Below, one piece after another: positions 8,434 to 17,239 of a stretch of DNA of 45,881 nt. Position 1 is the stretch's first letter; each line of letters opens with the position of its first letter. The position numbers and the translations under genes were made by a program. The stretch is from the NCBI RefSeq assembly GCF_030546805.1, contig NZ_JAUOPC010000022.1, positions 1 through 45,881 of the forward strand, in the 5' to 3' direction. The notes under the pieces were generated by a model. The model was not told where the DNA came from. It made no database searches and saw only the letters and a list, made by a program, of their open reading frames with translations. The DNA is from Cyclobacterium sp. 1_MG-2023. Lineage in GTDB: Bacteria; Bacteroidota; Bacteroidia; Cytophagales; Cyclobacteriaceae.

Positions 8434-9921
8434 TTATGCGATAACTTTACTAACTACTTTACCGGACACGTCCGTCAATCTAAAATCTCTTCCCTGTGCA
8501 AAATAGGTAAACTTTTCATGATCCATACCCATTAAATGCAAAATGGTAGCCTGCAAATCATGGACATGGACTTTATCCTGAATACCATAATAACCTATTT
8601 CGTCGGTTTCTCCAAGGGTAAAACCACCTTTTACACCACCACCGGCCATCCATACCGGAAAAGCTTCTGTATGATGATCTCTTCCTTTAAATGGCCACTC
8701 TTTCCCTCCCCTATTTTCTTGCATAGGCGTGCGCCCAAACTCTCCTCCCCAAACAACCAGGGTATCATCAAGCAAACCCCTTTGTTTCAAGTCTTTAACC
8801 AAGGCTGTCATGGCCTTATCTATTGGCTTACATTTAATTGGCAGGCCTGTGTCCAATGCTTCTCTCTCTGCTACGCCATGCATGTCCCATCCCCAATCAA
8901 ACAATTGTACAAAACGAACGCCCTTTTCAATCAGCCTCCTGGCTAGCAGACAATTATTGGCAAAAGAAGTCTTTCCCGGCTCCGTCCCATACATTTCATG
9001 AATGTATTCAGGTTCATCTTTGATATCCATTACCTCCGGGACAGAGGTTTGCATGCGATAAGCCATTTCATATTGTGAGATTCTGGTCAGGGTCTCAGGA
9101 TCTCCAAATTCTTTGTATTCTTTCTCGTTGATCTGGTTGATGGCATCTATGGTTTGCTTTCTAAGATTTCCATCTATACCGGAAGGATTGGAAACATAGA
9201 GTACCGGGTCACCTTCAGAGCGACATTGCACGCCTTGATAAACAGAAGGCAAAAACCCACTTCCCCAGACTGATTTCCCTGCATCCGGGGTATTCCCTCC
9301 AGAAACCAAAACCATAAATCCCGGTAAATCTTCATTTTCGGAACCTAGGCCATAAGTAACCCAACTTCCCATACTTGGACGTCCGAGCCGTGGTGATCCC
9401 GTTTGCAAAAGTAATTGTGCAGGTGCATGGTTAAATTGGTCTGTGTGCATGGTTTTAATCAAGGTCACATCATCCACTATGCTTGAAAAATGGGGTAAAT
9501 TGTCGGAAACCATCATCCCTGAATTCCCTCTGGGAGAAAATTCAGCTTGTGGTCCAAGCATCTTAGGCACGCCTTGAATAAAGGCAAATTTCTTCCCTTC
9601 CAAGAGAGACTGTGGGCAATCTTTCCCATCCAATTTGGCCAACTCAGGTTTGTAATCAAACAGCTCTAACTGAGAAGGTGCTCCGGCCATGTGCAGGTAA
9701 ATGATCCGCTTGGCACTGGGTGCAAAATGAGGAACCTGCTTGCGAACAAAGGCCTCTATATCTGCCTGAGTATTTGTAGAATTACTTCTTCCACAACCCA
9801 ATAAACTTCCCAAAGCAATTCCACCCAAACCGGTGGTACACTGCTTGATAAAGTGTCTTCTCGTCCGGCTTTGCAGTTCCCTATATTGATATTCACTCGT
9901 TAAATCAATTCTTTTACTCAT
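8434..9921 (-). CDS. DUF1501 family protein with Tat signal
   Basis: The 495-residue protein has a twin-arginine signal near residue 20 (TRRHFIKQ followed by a hydrophobic stretch and LLGCG), so it is exported folded. The rest matches the DUF1501 family, an alkaline-phosphatase/sulfatase-like fold: AGAPSQLELFDYKP, ARRLIEKGVRFVQLFDWGWDMH, and VVWGGEFGRTPM near the C terminus. Its reaction is not established. DUF1501 genes are nearly always paired with DUF1549/DUF1553 cytochrome proteins in Planctomycetes and Bacteroidota, as here. The start overlaps the stop of the upstream gene by four bases, showing translational coupling. Confidence 0.9.
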   Translation of the reverse strand: MSKRIDLTSEYQYRELQSRTRRHFIKQCTTGLGGIALGSLLGCGRSNSTNTQADIEAFVRKQVPHFAPSAKRIIYLHMAGAPSQLELFDYKPELAKLDGKDCPQSLLEGKKFAFIQGVPKMLGPQAEFSPRGNSGMMVSDNLPHFSSIVDDVTLIKTMHTDQFNHAPAQLLLQTGSPRLGRPSMGSWVTYGLGSENEDLPGFMVLVSGGNTPDAGKSVWGSGFLPSVYQGVQCRSEGDPVLYVSNPSGIDGNLRKQTIDAINQINEKEYKEFGDPETLTRISQYEMAYRMQTSVPEVMDIKDEPEYIHEMYGTEPGKTSFANNCLLARRLIEKGVRFVQLFDWGWDMHGVAEREALDTGLPIKCKPIDKAMTALVKDLKQRGLLDDTLVVWGGEFGRTPMQENRGGKEWPFKGRDHHTEAFPVWMAGGGVKGGFTLGETDEIGYYGIQDKVHVHDLQATILHLMGMDHEKFTYFAQGRDFRLTDVSGKVVSKVIA

Positions 9922-12722
9922 GATTTCATCAGAAATTCGTCCAAATTCATTACCACATTGGCCATTACTGTCAACACAGCCAATTCTTTGTCCTCTTCCC
10001 CTGTTAATTTACAAATCTCCTCAGGGCTATTTTCAAAATAAGTTTGAGTTTGATGGTAAACATCTTTTAAGTCTTCCAGTTTTTCTTCACTAATCCCCCT
10101 CAACATAGCCAAACTATAAAGCAAGGAAAGTTGCGTATTCACATCAGCTGATTCGTTTTTCAGCACCCTTCTACCAAGAGCTATTGCAGCATCCAGATAA
10201 ACCGGATCATTTAAAGTCACCAAAGCCTGAAGCGGTGTATTGGTTGCTATTCTTTTCGGTAAGCAAAACTCCCTGCTGGGCGCATCAAAGGATATAATGG
10301 ATGGATAAGGACTTGTTCTTCTCCAAAATGTATACAATGCTCTTCTGTATTTATCATCTCCTTTGCTGGTTTCCCATTTAGTACCACTGTATACGACTTG
10401 CCAAATTCCTTCCGGCTGTTCGGGCATCACACTTTTTCCAAGCATTTTTTTACTGAGTAACCCGGATACTGCGAGTGATTGATCCCTTACTTGCTCAGCA
10501 TTCAACCTCAATCGGGGGCCTCTAGCCAGCCACTCGTTTAACGGATCTTTCTCTTTGGCTTCTTGGGTATAATGGGATGACTGCCTGTAGGTAGCTGACA
10601 TGACTATTTCTTTCATCAATTTTTTCATGTCCCATTTAAGGTCCTCCCTAAATTTGATCGCCAGCCAATCAAGTAATTCAGGATGTGTGGGCGCAAATCC
10701 CTGAGAACCAAAATCCTCCAAAGAAGATACAATCCCTCTACCGAAAAACTGTTCCCAAATTCGGTTTACCATGACCCTAGCCGTAAGTGGATTTTCCTCG
10801 CTAAACATCCACTGTGCCAAACCCATACGGTTTTCTTCATACTTGTCAAAAGGATTCCAAATCTCCGGAACGCCAACATCTACCTCCTCTCCGGGTACCA
10901 TCCAGCTCCCTTTCTCAAACACCCTGGAAATCCTTTGGTGATTAGCGGGAAGATCAACCATTACAGGGGTTGTCTCCTTCTCCTTTTCAGAATTAAAAAG
11001 CGCATACATTGCTTGTTCAATTTCAGGGTAATTTTCTTTATCCCCACCTGGTAAAGCATGATGAAGCATCAGCCACTCGAAGGTACTCGTTTGCTCTACC
11101 TCTTCTTTTCCTTCCCAAACAAGGTACAGGTCATGCTTGCCTTTTATAGGTTTTATGGGCAATGTGATTACCTCATTGAGATAATAGGTTACCTCCTTAT
11201 TTTCTTCCTCATCAAATTCCTTTTTAAACCTTGCCTTTACCTTCCATGTTCCTATTTCTGCTCCATTGATACTGTCTAAACGAAAAGTAATCTTCCCCTC
11301 GTCCCCATTGGTTCTTGCTTTAAATACCAATCGATCTTCTCCTTCAAATGAAAGGGCTTTAGTGAAAGCATATACTTTCTCATTCACCTTAAAAGTAGCC
11401 GTTCCCTGAATGGGTAGGCCTTTGTCCATTTGATAAAAATAATGTGCATAAAGTTTGGGCACGCCCAACCTAAGCAATTGGGTGTAATATTTGCCCTTTC
11501 TACCTTCATCACCATTTTCATTCGCCCAATTTTTAATCTGAGCTAATTTCTCCAGGTCCTCATCCTCCTTATACGTTATCAATACAGGTGATTCACTGGG
11601 TACATCAGCATCTGCTGATTGGTTAAAAAATGCCATACTTCGGAAATAATCTTCGTGGCGAATAGGGTCATAAGGATGGCTATGACATTGTACACATTCC
11701 ATTGTGGTTCCTTGTAAGACCGTCCATGTGGCATTCACCCTATCTAATACAGCCGCCACCCGAAATTCTTCATTGTCTGTGCCCCCTTCGTCATTGTTCA
11801 TTGTATTGCGGTGAAAAGCGGTTGCAATAAAATCTTGGTCAGTAGCATCCGATTTTAAATCTCCTGCCAATTGGGCCTTAACAAATTGATCGTACGGAAT
11901 ATTCTCATTGAATGCATTTATAAGCCAATCCCGGTATTTCCAAATTTCCCTTGGCCTATCTGCTTCATAGCCTTTTGAGTCAGCATACCTGGCCAAATCC
12001 ATCCACATGGCAGCCCAGCGTTCCCCATAGGCAGGTGAAGCCAATAAGCTGTCCACAGCCTTTTCATAAGCATTATCGGAACTGTCATTAAGAAAATCCT
12101 GCATTTCCTCTAGGCTGGGGGGCAAGCCTGTGATATCCAAGCTTAGCCTTCTTAATAAGGACTGTTTGTCCGAAATAGGGTTAGGACTCAGTTGTTTTTC
12201 TTCCAACTTAGCTTTAATAAAATGATCTATTTCATTACCGACCCATTTGAAATCTATCTCGGGAACTTCTGGTTTTTCAGGCGCTTTATAGGCCCAATGA
12301 TCCTTCCATTGGGCACCTTGGTTGATCCAGCGAGAAAACAAAGCGACCTCTTCATCAGAAAGTGGTTCCTCCTCCAGAGGCATGCGGTACTCAGGATCTG
12401 TATGGGTAATTCTTTGAATAAGCTCACTTTTCTTGATATTACCTGGAACGATTGCTCTTTCTCCCGATTCATTGACTTCCAATGCTTCTTCTTCAAATAA
12501 TAAACTGAAGCCCCCGGAGCGTTTCACACCTCCATGACAAGCTATGCATTTATTATTAATTATCGGTCGAATGTCACGATTGAAATCGACCCTTTCTCCC
12601 AGCATGACCTGGGGAATAAATTTATGCTTATTTTCTAAGGGTACTACACGAACAACCCACCATATTAACCCTAAAATAAATGCAGATGATAATACTATTA
12701 ATACGTTTTTTTGATTGATCAT
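9918..12722 (-). CDS. PSD1, DUF1549 and DUF1553 domain cytochrome protein
   Basis: A single N-terminal membrane segment or signal anchor is followed by a planctomycete cytochrome c domain with CIACH near residue 60, then DUF1549 (LLRRLSLDITGLPPSLEEM; second CxxCH in MECVQCHSHPYDP near residue 340). An insert of beta strands follows, then C-terminal DUF1553 (NPLTARVMVNRIWEQFFGRG onward). Two haems are therefore likely. A longer frame begins with TTG at 12740; I take the ATG at 12722, which gives 934 residues and a cleaner signal. It leads the operon with the DUF1501 and DUF2231 genes. Function unknown; an envelope redox role is inferred from the haems. Confidence 0.88.
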   Translation of the reverse strand: MINQKNVLIVLSSAFILGLIWWVVRVVPLENKHKFIPQVMLGERVDFNRDIRPIINNKCIACHGGVKRSGGFSLLFEEEALEVNESGERAIVPGNIKKSELIQRITHTDPEYRMPLEEEPLSDEEVALFSRWINQGAQWKDHWAYKAPEKPEVPEIDFKWVGNEIDHFIKAKLEEKQLSPNPISDKQSLLRRLSLDITGLPPSLEEMQDFLNDSSDNAYEKAVDSLLASPAYGERWAAMWMDLARYADSKGYEADRPREIWKYRDWLINAFNENIPYDQFVKAQLAGDLKSDATDQDFIATAFHRNTMNNDEGGTDNEEFRVAAVLDRVNATWTVLQGTTMECVQCHSHPYDPIRHEDYFRSMAFFNQSADADVPSESPVLITYKEDEDLEKLAQIKNWANENGDEGRKGKYYTQLLRLGVPKLYAHYFYQMDKGLPIQGTATFKVNEKVYAFTKALSFEGEDRLVFKARTNGDEGKITFRLDSINGAEIGTWKVKARFKKEFDEEENKEVTYYLNEVITLPIKPIKGKHDLYLVWEGKEEVEQTSTFEWLMLHHALPGGDKENYPEIEQAMYALFNSEKEKETTPVMVDLPANHQRISRVFEKGSWMVPGEEVDVGVPEIWNPFDKYEENRMGLAQWMFSEENPLTARVMVNRIWEQFFGRGIVSSLEDFGSQGFAPTHPELLDWLAIKFREDLKWDMKKLMKEIVMSATYRQSSHYTQEAKEKDPLNEWLARGPRLRLNAEQVRDQSLAVSGLLSKKMLGKSVMPEQPEGIWQVVYSGTKWETSKGDDKYRRALYTFWRRTSPYPSIISFDAPSREFCLPKRIATNTPLQALVTLNDPVYLDAAIALGRRVLKNESADVNTQLSLLYSLAMLRGISEEKLEDLKDVYHQTQTYFENSPEEICKLTGEEDKELAVLTVMANVVMNLDEFLMKS

Positions 12723-12783
12723 AATTATGGTTTTGGCCAATCCGCCTAATCACCAAACAAAGTAAAGAAAAACATGCTCAATT

Positions 12784-12815
12784 CAAATATAAGATTTAAG
12801 GAAAGGTAAAAACAA
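12784..12815 (-). promoter_or_regulatory. Candidate promoter of the cytochrome/DUF1501 operon
   Basis: On the minus strand TTG (12815-12813) is followed after 21 bases by TATATTTG (12791-12784), matching the Bacteroidota TTG/TAnnTTTG pattern. Transcription would start near 12777 and give a leader of about 55 bases. Confidence 0.5.
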
Positions 12816-12830
12816 GAATTATTAGACAAC

Positions 12831-12861
12831 AAAAAAAGGTAAGCGCCGAACACTTACCTTT
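12831..12861 (-). terminator. Rho-independent terminator
   Basis: The stem aaaggtaag/cttaccttt (12835-12843 with 12853-12861) is followed on the minus strand by a run of T (the A-run at 12831-12837). It terminates the small lipoprotein gene ending at 12891. Confidence 0.8.
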
Positions 12862-12890
12862 ACCAAAAAGAAGATTAAAAAGTTCACCAA

Positions 12891-13130
12891 CTAATCTTTC
12901 AACACCTTAGCTTTTAAACCTGCCAAATGCTTTAAATAGGTGTCTTGTATTTGTTCCCAACTTTTTTCTTCCACAACTTGATCGCTTGCAATGGATTTAT
13001 TTTTTACTGAAAGAACTGCTTTTTCACCATCACTATTTAATTCGGAATGTCGAAACTCATTCCGTTCACATGACAAGCATATAAACAATAGCAAAAGAAC
13101 ATCCGGTAGAAACAATAATTTACTTTTCAT
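12891..13130 (-). CDS. Small lipoprotein, 79 residues
   Basis: The product has a basic start, a hydrophobic core and lipobox LSC (Cys21). The mature part of under 60 residues is polar and partly helical (EKSWEQIQDTYLKHLAGLKAK). I recognise no family. A good terminator follows its stop, so it is a separate transcription unit from the cytochrome operon that begins about 170 bases further along the same strand. The leader upstream of the ATG is AT-rich with no clear ribosome binding site. Confidence 0.6.
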   Translation of the reverse strand: MKSKLLFLPDVLLLLFICLSCERNEFRHSELNSDGEKAVLSVKNKSIASDQVVEEKSWEQIQDTYLKHLAGLKAKVLKD

Positions 13131-13309
13131 TTCGATGTGATAAAATTGGGTTTATAGACACTACGTATTCTTTTTTTCTTTTGTCCTGAAAAAGTAACTT
13201 TTTTTAAAAAAAAATATTGTACCCTAATAAATAATTATTGAAAGAAAGGGCTAAATCAATTTTAAGAATTGAAGGACTAGGACTCTATGATTGACATATA
13301 CTGGATAAG

Positions 13310-13344
13310 AAAAAAGTCTGCCGTCAATCATCAACGGGCAGACT
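13310..13344 (-). terminator. Rho-independent terminator
   Basis: agtctgcc (13315-13322) pairs with ggcagact (13337-13344), and on the minus strand the stem is followed by a T-run. It serves the VOC-family gene ending at 13384. Confidence 0.8.
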
Positions 13345-13383
13345 CTCTTGTTTTATTTCACTGACTTTTCGAAGCAAAATCTT

Positions 13384-13770
13384 TTATTTCAGCATTGGAG
13401 TAGCTCTTTTACAAAATTGAATGGCAAGTCCCCAAGGGTCTCTCATCATTAGTAATCGGGTACCGTCTTCTAAAGTATCGTCACTTACAAGTACAGCACC
13501 TGCTTTTTGTAACCTTTCCTTTTCTTCTTCCGGATTTTCAGAAACGAAAGCCAAGTGTACCATTAAAGGGTTTAAATTGGCATAATCCAATATATCAGCA
13601 TCCGGGTTATTGTACAATTCAATCATTGCTTTGCCACTATCATCAGACAAAAATGTCATGAAAGGAGAAGTGGTCATTTTTTTCACTACTTTCATTCCCA
13701 AATGCTCTACATACCAATCGGCTACTTCAAGAGGATGTTTTACATTAAAAGCGATGTGTTCAATTTTCAT
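13384..13770 (-). CDS. VOC family protein (glyoxalase/dioxygenase fold)
   Basis: The 128-residue protein has the paired beta-alpha-beta-beta-beta pattern of the vicinal oxygen chelate fold: MKIEHIAFNV at the start, MIELYNN in the middle, MVHLAFV opening the second half and WGLAIQFCKR at the end. His5, Glu51, His72 and a late Gln are candidate metal or substrate positions. Known members include glyoxalase I, ring-cleavage dioxygenases and resistance proteins, so the reaction cannot be named. It is a single-gene unit with a terminator just downstream. A second minus-strand terminator lies 55-95 bases upstream of its start. Confidence 0.8.
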   Translation of the reverse strand: MKIEHIAFNVKHPLEVADWYVEHLGMKVVKKMTTSPFMTFLSDDSGKAMIELYNNPDADILDYANLNPLMVHLAFVSENPEEEKERLQKAGAVLVSDDTLEDGTRLLMMRDPWGLAIQFCKRATPMLK

Positions 13771-13824
13771 GCGTCCTTAATTTAATATGAAACGATTTGT
13801 CTAAACTCATTTAATTTTGCTAAC

Positions 13825-13864
13825 AAAAAACCCCTCCATGGATCGCGAAATCTTTATGGAGGGG
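13825..13864 (-). terminator. Minus-strand terminator with no annotated gene before it
   Basis: cccctccat (13831-13839) pairs perfectly with atggagggg (13856-13864), and on the minus strand the stem runs into six T (13830-13825). No coding region precedes it on that strand. It either ends an unannotated RNA or acts as an attenuator in the leader of the VOC gene at 13770. Confidence 0.6.
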
Positions 13865-14256
13865 AAAATTAAAAATACCTTTATTGAATTAGTTATAAAT
13901 TTTGGGCAAAATTGACTCAAGACTTTTACTAGTAACAAATGTAAAAAATTATTTGAATGAATAAGTCTAAAATTTAATTTTCAGTGAAATAATCTAGCTA
14001 CGACAATTTATTGTCCATCTGAAAACCTTTCAATAACCCAATTTAGCCTTGGGCAATTGTGACGATAAAAATTCAGCAAGCAGCAAACAATATGAAAAGG
14101 CATATTTACAGCACAAGCATGGCCATAAGCTGTACGTTCATCAAAGAAGCCTTCCTGATTTTGGCTTTGCTTTACATTAATAGTAAATTGCTATAGCAAA
14201 CACTCCCTAACGCTTAGGGTATATAAACTTTAAATTGTCTTTAAACTCAAACATCA
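13865..14256. other. Gene-free region
   Basis: About 390 bases without a convincing frame. It is AT-rich and includes a 12-bp palindrome (ttgctatagcaa, near 14188) that could be an operator for the oxidoreductase at 14257. If the terminator at 13825-13864 ends a small minus-strand RNA, that RNA would be encoded here. Confidence 0.4.
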
Positions 14257-15261
14257 ATGAAAAAAAAATTGAAGTGGGGAGTACTTAGTACTGCCAAAAT
14301 CGCCAGAGAAAAAGTCATTCCTGCAATGGCAAATAGTGATTTGTATGAAGTTTACGGCATCGCATCCAGAAACTTGGAAAGGGCACAAGAAACAGCAAAA
14401 AGTCTGGGAATACCAAAGGCTTATGGTTCTTATGAGGACCTTATCAATGATCCGGAAATAGATGTCATTTACAACCCACTGCCAAATGACATGCATGTAC
14501 CCATGACACTAAAGTGTATTGAAGCAGGAAAACATGTCCTTTGTGAAAAACCCTTTGCATTGAATCATGAGGAGCTCGACGGGCTTATCACTGCAAGAGA
14601 TAAATACAATGTAAAAGTTGGTGAGGCTTTTATGGTGGCCTCAAATCCTCAGTGGATAAAAGCCAGAGAATTGGTGAAAAGCGGTTATCTGGGAAAAATA
14701 AAAGCTGTTCAAGGATTTTTTAGTTATTTCAATGATGACAAAGACAATATCAGGAATATCGAGGAAATGGGAGGCGGAGGCGTTTGGGACATTGGGTGCT
14801 ATCCTGTTTTTACCTCCAGGTTTGTCTTAGAAAAAGAACCCGGAAGATTGGTTTCAATGCTGGAATTTGACCCCCAATTCCGCACAGACAAAATCGGGTC
14901 GGTACTAATAGATTTCCATGAAATCCAAATGACATTTACCATCAGTACACAATTGACCCCATATCAGCGAATGCTGTTTTTTGGTGAGAAAAAAATATTA
15001 GAGGTAAGGATTCCTTTTAATGCGCCTTCGGATCAACCCAATGAAATATATATCCATGAGGGGGACTTTTCTAAAGACAACGCAGAAAAGATTGTTCTAC
15101 CCGTAAGTAATCAATACACAGAACAGGCCATTGATTTCTCCAAGGCAGTTTTAGAAGATACCGAAGTGCCGGTCACCTTGGAAAACACCAAAGCCAACAC
15201 CAAGGTTTTACAAGCTATTTTTGAATCTGACAGCAGTGAAAAATGGGTAAATATTAATTGA
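14257..15261 (+). CDS. Gfo/Idh/MocA family oxidoreductase
   Basis: The 334-residue NAD(P)-dependent enzyme has an N-terminal Rossmann domain (KWGVLSTAKIAREKVIPAM), the family signature CEKPFA near residue 95, and the catalytic-region motif GGGVWDIGCYPV near residue 170 with a conserved Asp and Tyr. It most resembles the sugar/dihydrodiol dehydrogenase branch (D-xylose dehydrogenase-like). It is transcribed towards the carbohydrate operon at 15481-21387 and is separated from it by back-to-back terminators, so it is an independent unit. It may still work with that operon, which has another Gfo/Idh enzyme. Cytoplasmic, no signal peptide. Confidence 0.88.
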   Translation: MKKKLKWGVLSTAKIAREKVIPAMANSDLYEVYGIASRNLERAQETAKSLGIPKAYGSYEDLINDPEIDVIYNPLPNDMHVPMTLKCIEAGKHVLCEKPFALNHEELDGLITARDKYNVKVGEAFMVASNPQWIKARELVKSGYLGKIKAVQGFFSYFNDDKDNIRNIEEMGGGGVWDIGCYPVFTSRFVLEKEPGRLVSMLEFDPQFRTDKIGSVLIDFHEIQMTFTISTQLTPYQRMLFFGEKKILEVRIPFNAPSDQPNEIYIHEGDFSKDNAEKIVLPVSNQYTEQAIDFSKAVLEDTEVPVTLENTKANTKVLQAIFESDSSEKWVNIN

Positions 15262-15300
15262 TTCTCAATCAATATTGAAATCCATTATATAGTTAGATGG

Positions 15301-15358
15301 ACTACAAAAGGTAGACTGGTTAGGTTAATACCAATCTACTTTTTGTAGTTTTTTTTTA
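15301..15358 (+). terminator. Rho-independent terminator
   Basis: actacaaaaggtaga pairs with tctactttttgtagt with one wobble, followed by a long T-run. It ends the oxidoreductase gene. Confidence 0.85.
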
Positions 15359-15382
15359 TAATTATTACCTGGTATAAATAAA

Positions 15383-15414
15383 TACGCCCCTGCATTTTTC
15401 AAAGCAGAGGCGTA
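15383..15414 (-). terminator. Hairpin ending the carbohydrate operon
   Basis: tacgcccctgc pairs with gcagaggcgta with one mismatch around an A/T-rich loop. On the minus strand it is followed by TTTATTTATA rather than a pure T-run, so it is a moderate terminator for the symporter gene ending at 15481. Confidence 0.6.
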
Positions 15415-15480
15415 ATAAATATTTGATTGAATTCCTTAGATTGCTAAACAATCAAGAGGTATATCCATTTGTAGTTCTAA

Positions 15481-16902
15481 TTATTCATTGACTTTAGTGT
15501 CAGAAACCACGCGCTTTTCACTGCTCAGGTAACTTCCTACAGCAGAAATTCCAAGAATTATAAATAACAATAAGTCTAAACGATAACCAAAATACATGCT
15601 TGGAATAATACCTCCCAAAGAAAGTAAGAATATGGCCAATCCACCTAAAGACAAATAAATCATTACAGGGGAAATTTTTCTATCACTTAAAATCCCCAAT
15701 AAAATCATTGGTCCCATAATTCCTGTTCCGGCAAAACTCACCCTTGCAAGTAACACCAACTGATCAAAAACGATAATTGAAAAGATAAAAGCAATGGTTG
15801 AGAAAACGAATATTCCTATTTTAGTTCGCTTCATAATTACTTTCTCTGCACCTGTAAGCAATCCCCTCAACTCAGAACCCATGGCAAAAATCATGGCATT
15901 GGTAGTGGATAAGCCGGCAGCAATCAGTCCTATAATGGCCAAAGCGGCAACCGCATCATGCTGATCTTTAAGAAAAGCGTTGGCAAAGAACTCATCTCTA
16001 CCTAATTCTCCATAGAGGTCAGCTCCATACATTCCGATAAAAACGGTAGGAAGAATCACCAATATAGCAAAAGCTCCCAATGAGACCGCCATCAATTTCA
16101 TCGTATTCATGCTTTTCATTACCACAATTCTCGTAGTAAATTGAGGCTGAGTAACCGGTATCATCAAAATCGCAATAAGCGATGCAAGCAGAAACTGTGG
16201 GGTTAACAAGCCTTGTGGGCCAGGCGTTGAAAGTAGTTCTTCTTTTACTGTCCCTACTTTTTCGAACATTGGTCCAATACCTCCAAAGTGATCCAAGCAA
16301 ACCCATCCTATGATCCAAATTACGGCTAACAAAAGCACGCCTTGAATGGCATCACTAAAGATAATTGCCTTTAGTCCTCCAATTTCACTATAGGTCAACA
16401 TGATAAGTACAATCCCCAAGGACCATCCCCATGCCGGCAATGATTCCGGGAAAGCCGCATCCATAAATATGGCAATTCCTTGAATTTGAATCCCTACATA
16501 AGGAATCAAAAACAAAAAGGCACTAAGGAAAAAGGTGTAACCTGCCAATTTATTGTCATAACAACGGGAAATCAGCCCTGACACTCCTCTAAACTCCATT
16601 CCTCTGACTTTTTTACGGATTTCGTAGCCAAACCAAAGCAATACAAATACCATGGCACCATCCGAAACCGCCAGAAAAATCCATGCGCCAATTCCGTTGA
16701 TTCGGAAGAAATCGGGCATTCCCAAAAAGGTAAACGTACTAAAAAGTGCTGCTGCAAATGTCAGCACCCCCAAAGAAAGGCCAATATTACCACCAGCCAT
16801 CATAAATTCCTCAGATGATCTCCCTTTCTTATAAGACTTGAGAGAAGCAAATACCAGCATGCCTGCGTATATCAGACCAAAAACCCAAACCCAGAAAATC
16901 AT
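15481..16902 (-). CDS. Sodium:solute symporter family transporter
   Basis: The 473-residue polytopic protein has about 13 hydrophobic segments in the SSS (LeuT-like) pattern. Typical pieces are the N-terminal SSEEFMMAGGNIGLSLGVLTFAAALFS region, an early FLG loop, and TYSEIGGLKAIIFSDAIQG in the middle, a hallmark of SSS proteins. It probably imports a sugar acid or related solute with Na+. It is the last gene of the operon and overlaps the 75-residue membrane protein by four bases, indicating coupled synthesis. The family covers sugars, amino acids and organic acids; the operon context favours a carbohydrate product. Confidence 0.88.
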   Translation of the reverse strand: MIFWVWVFGLIYAGMLVFASLKSYKKGRSSEEFMMAGGNIGLSLGVLTFAAALFSTFTFLGMPDFFRINGIGAWIFLAVSDGAMVFVLLWFGYEIRKKVRGMEFRGVSGLISRCYDNKLAGYTFFLSAFLFLIPYVGIQIQGIAIFMDAAFPESLPAWGWSLGIVLIMLTYSEIGGLKAIIFSDAIQGVLLLAVIWIIGWVCLDHFGGIGPMFEKVGTVKEELLSTPGPQGLLTPQFLLASLIAILMIPVTQPQFTTRIVVMKSMNTMKLMAVSLGAFAILVILPTVFIGMYGADLYGELGRDEFFANAFLKDQHDAVAALAIIGLIAAGLSTTNAMIFAMGSELRGLLTGAEKVIMKRTKIGIFVFSTIAFIFSIIVFDQLVLLARVSFAGTGIMGPMILLGILSDRKISPVMIYLSLGGLAIFLLSLGGIIPSMYFGYRLDLLLFIILGISAVGSYLSSEKRVVSDTKVNE

Positions 16903-17126
16903 AAATCGTCCTCCTCGTTTTGCATGCCCGGATGTACCCTAGTACCTATAAAGGTAATGACAACCAATAATACGGTAATGATAAAACTTGTCCAAAGACT
17001 ATAAGGAACGCCTCCCAACATGGGTTTGGCTACCCCTTGGGGAATGATCAAGGGAGTATAGGTAATGATGCATAAGAAAACTGCTGCGAAGCAACATATT
17101 TTCCAGTATAATTTCTTTTTTTCCAT
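16899..17126 (-). CDS. Small two-helix membrane protein, DUF3311-like
   Basis: The 75-residue protein has two membrane helices (about residues 9-30 and 44-65) joined by a loop containing a PMLGGVPYSLW segment, resembling the PxLxGxPFFYW loop of DUF3311 small subunits encoded with SSS symporters. It overlaps the symporter start by four bases. A role as a symporter accessory subunit is inferred from that pairing. Confidence 0.7.
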   Translation of the reverse strand: MEKKKLYWKICCFAAVFLCIITYTPLIIPQGVAKPMLGGVPYSLWTSFIITVLLVVITFIGTRVHPGMQNEEDDL

Positions 17127-17239
17127 TTGAATTGGGTTTAATATCTTGAATTGACAATATACAATTGTTGGTTGATTCTGCGCAAATATTTATATAAAAG
17201 GCCAAATGGCCGGAATAAGCTCCGACCATTTGGTACTAT

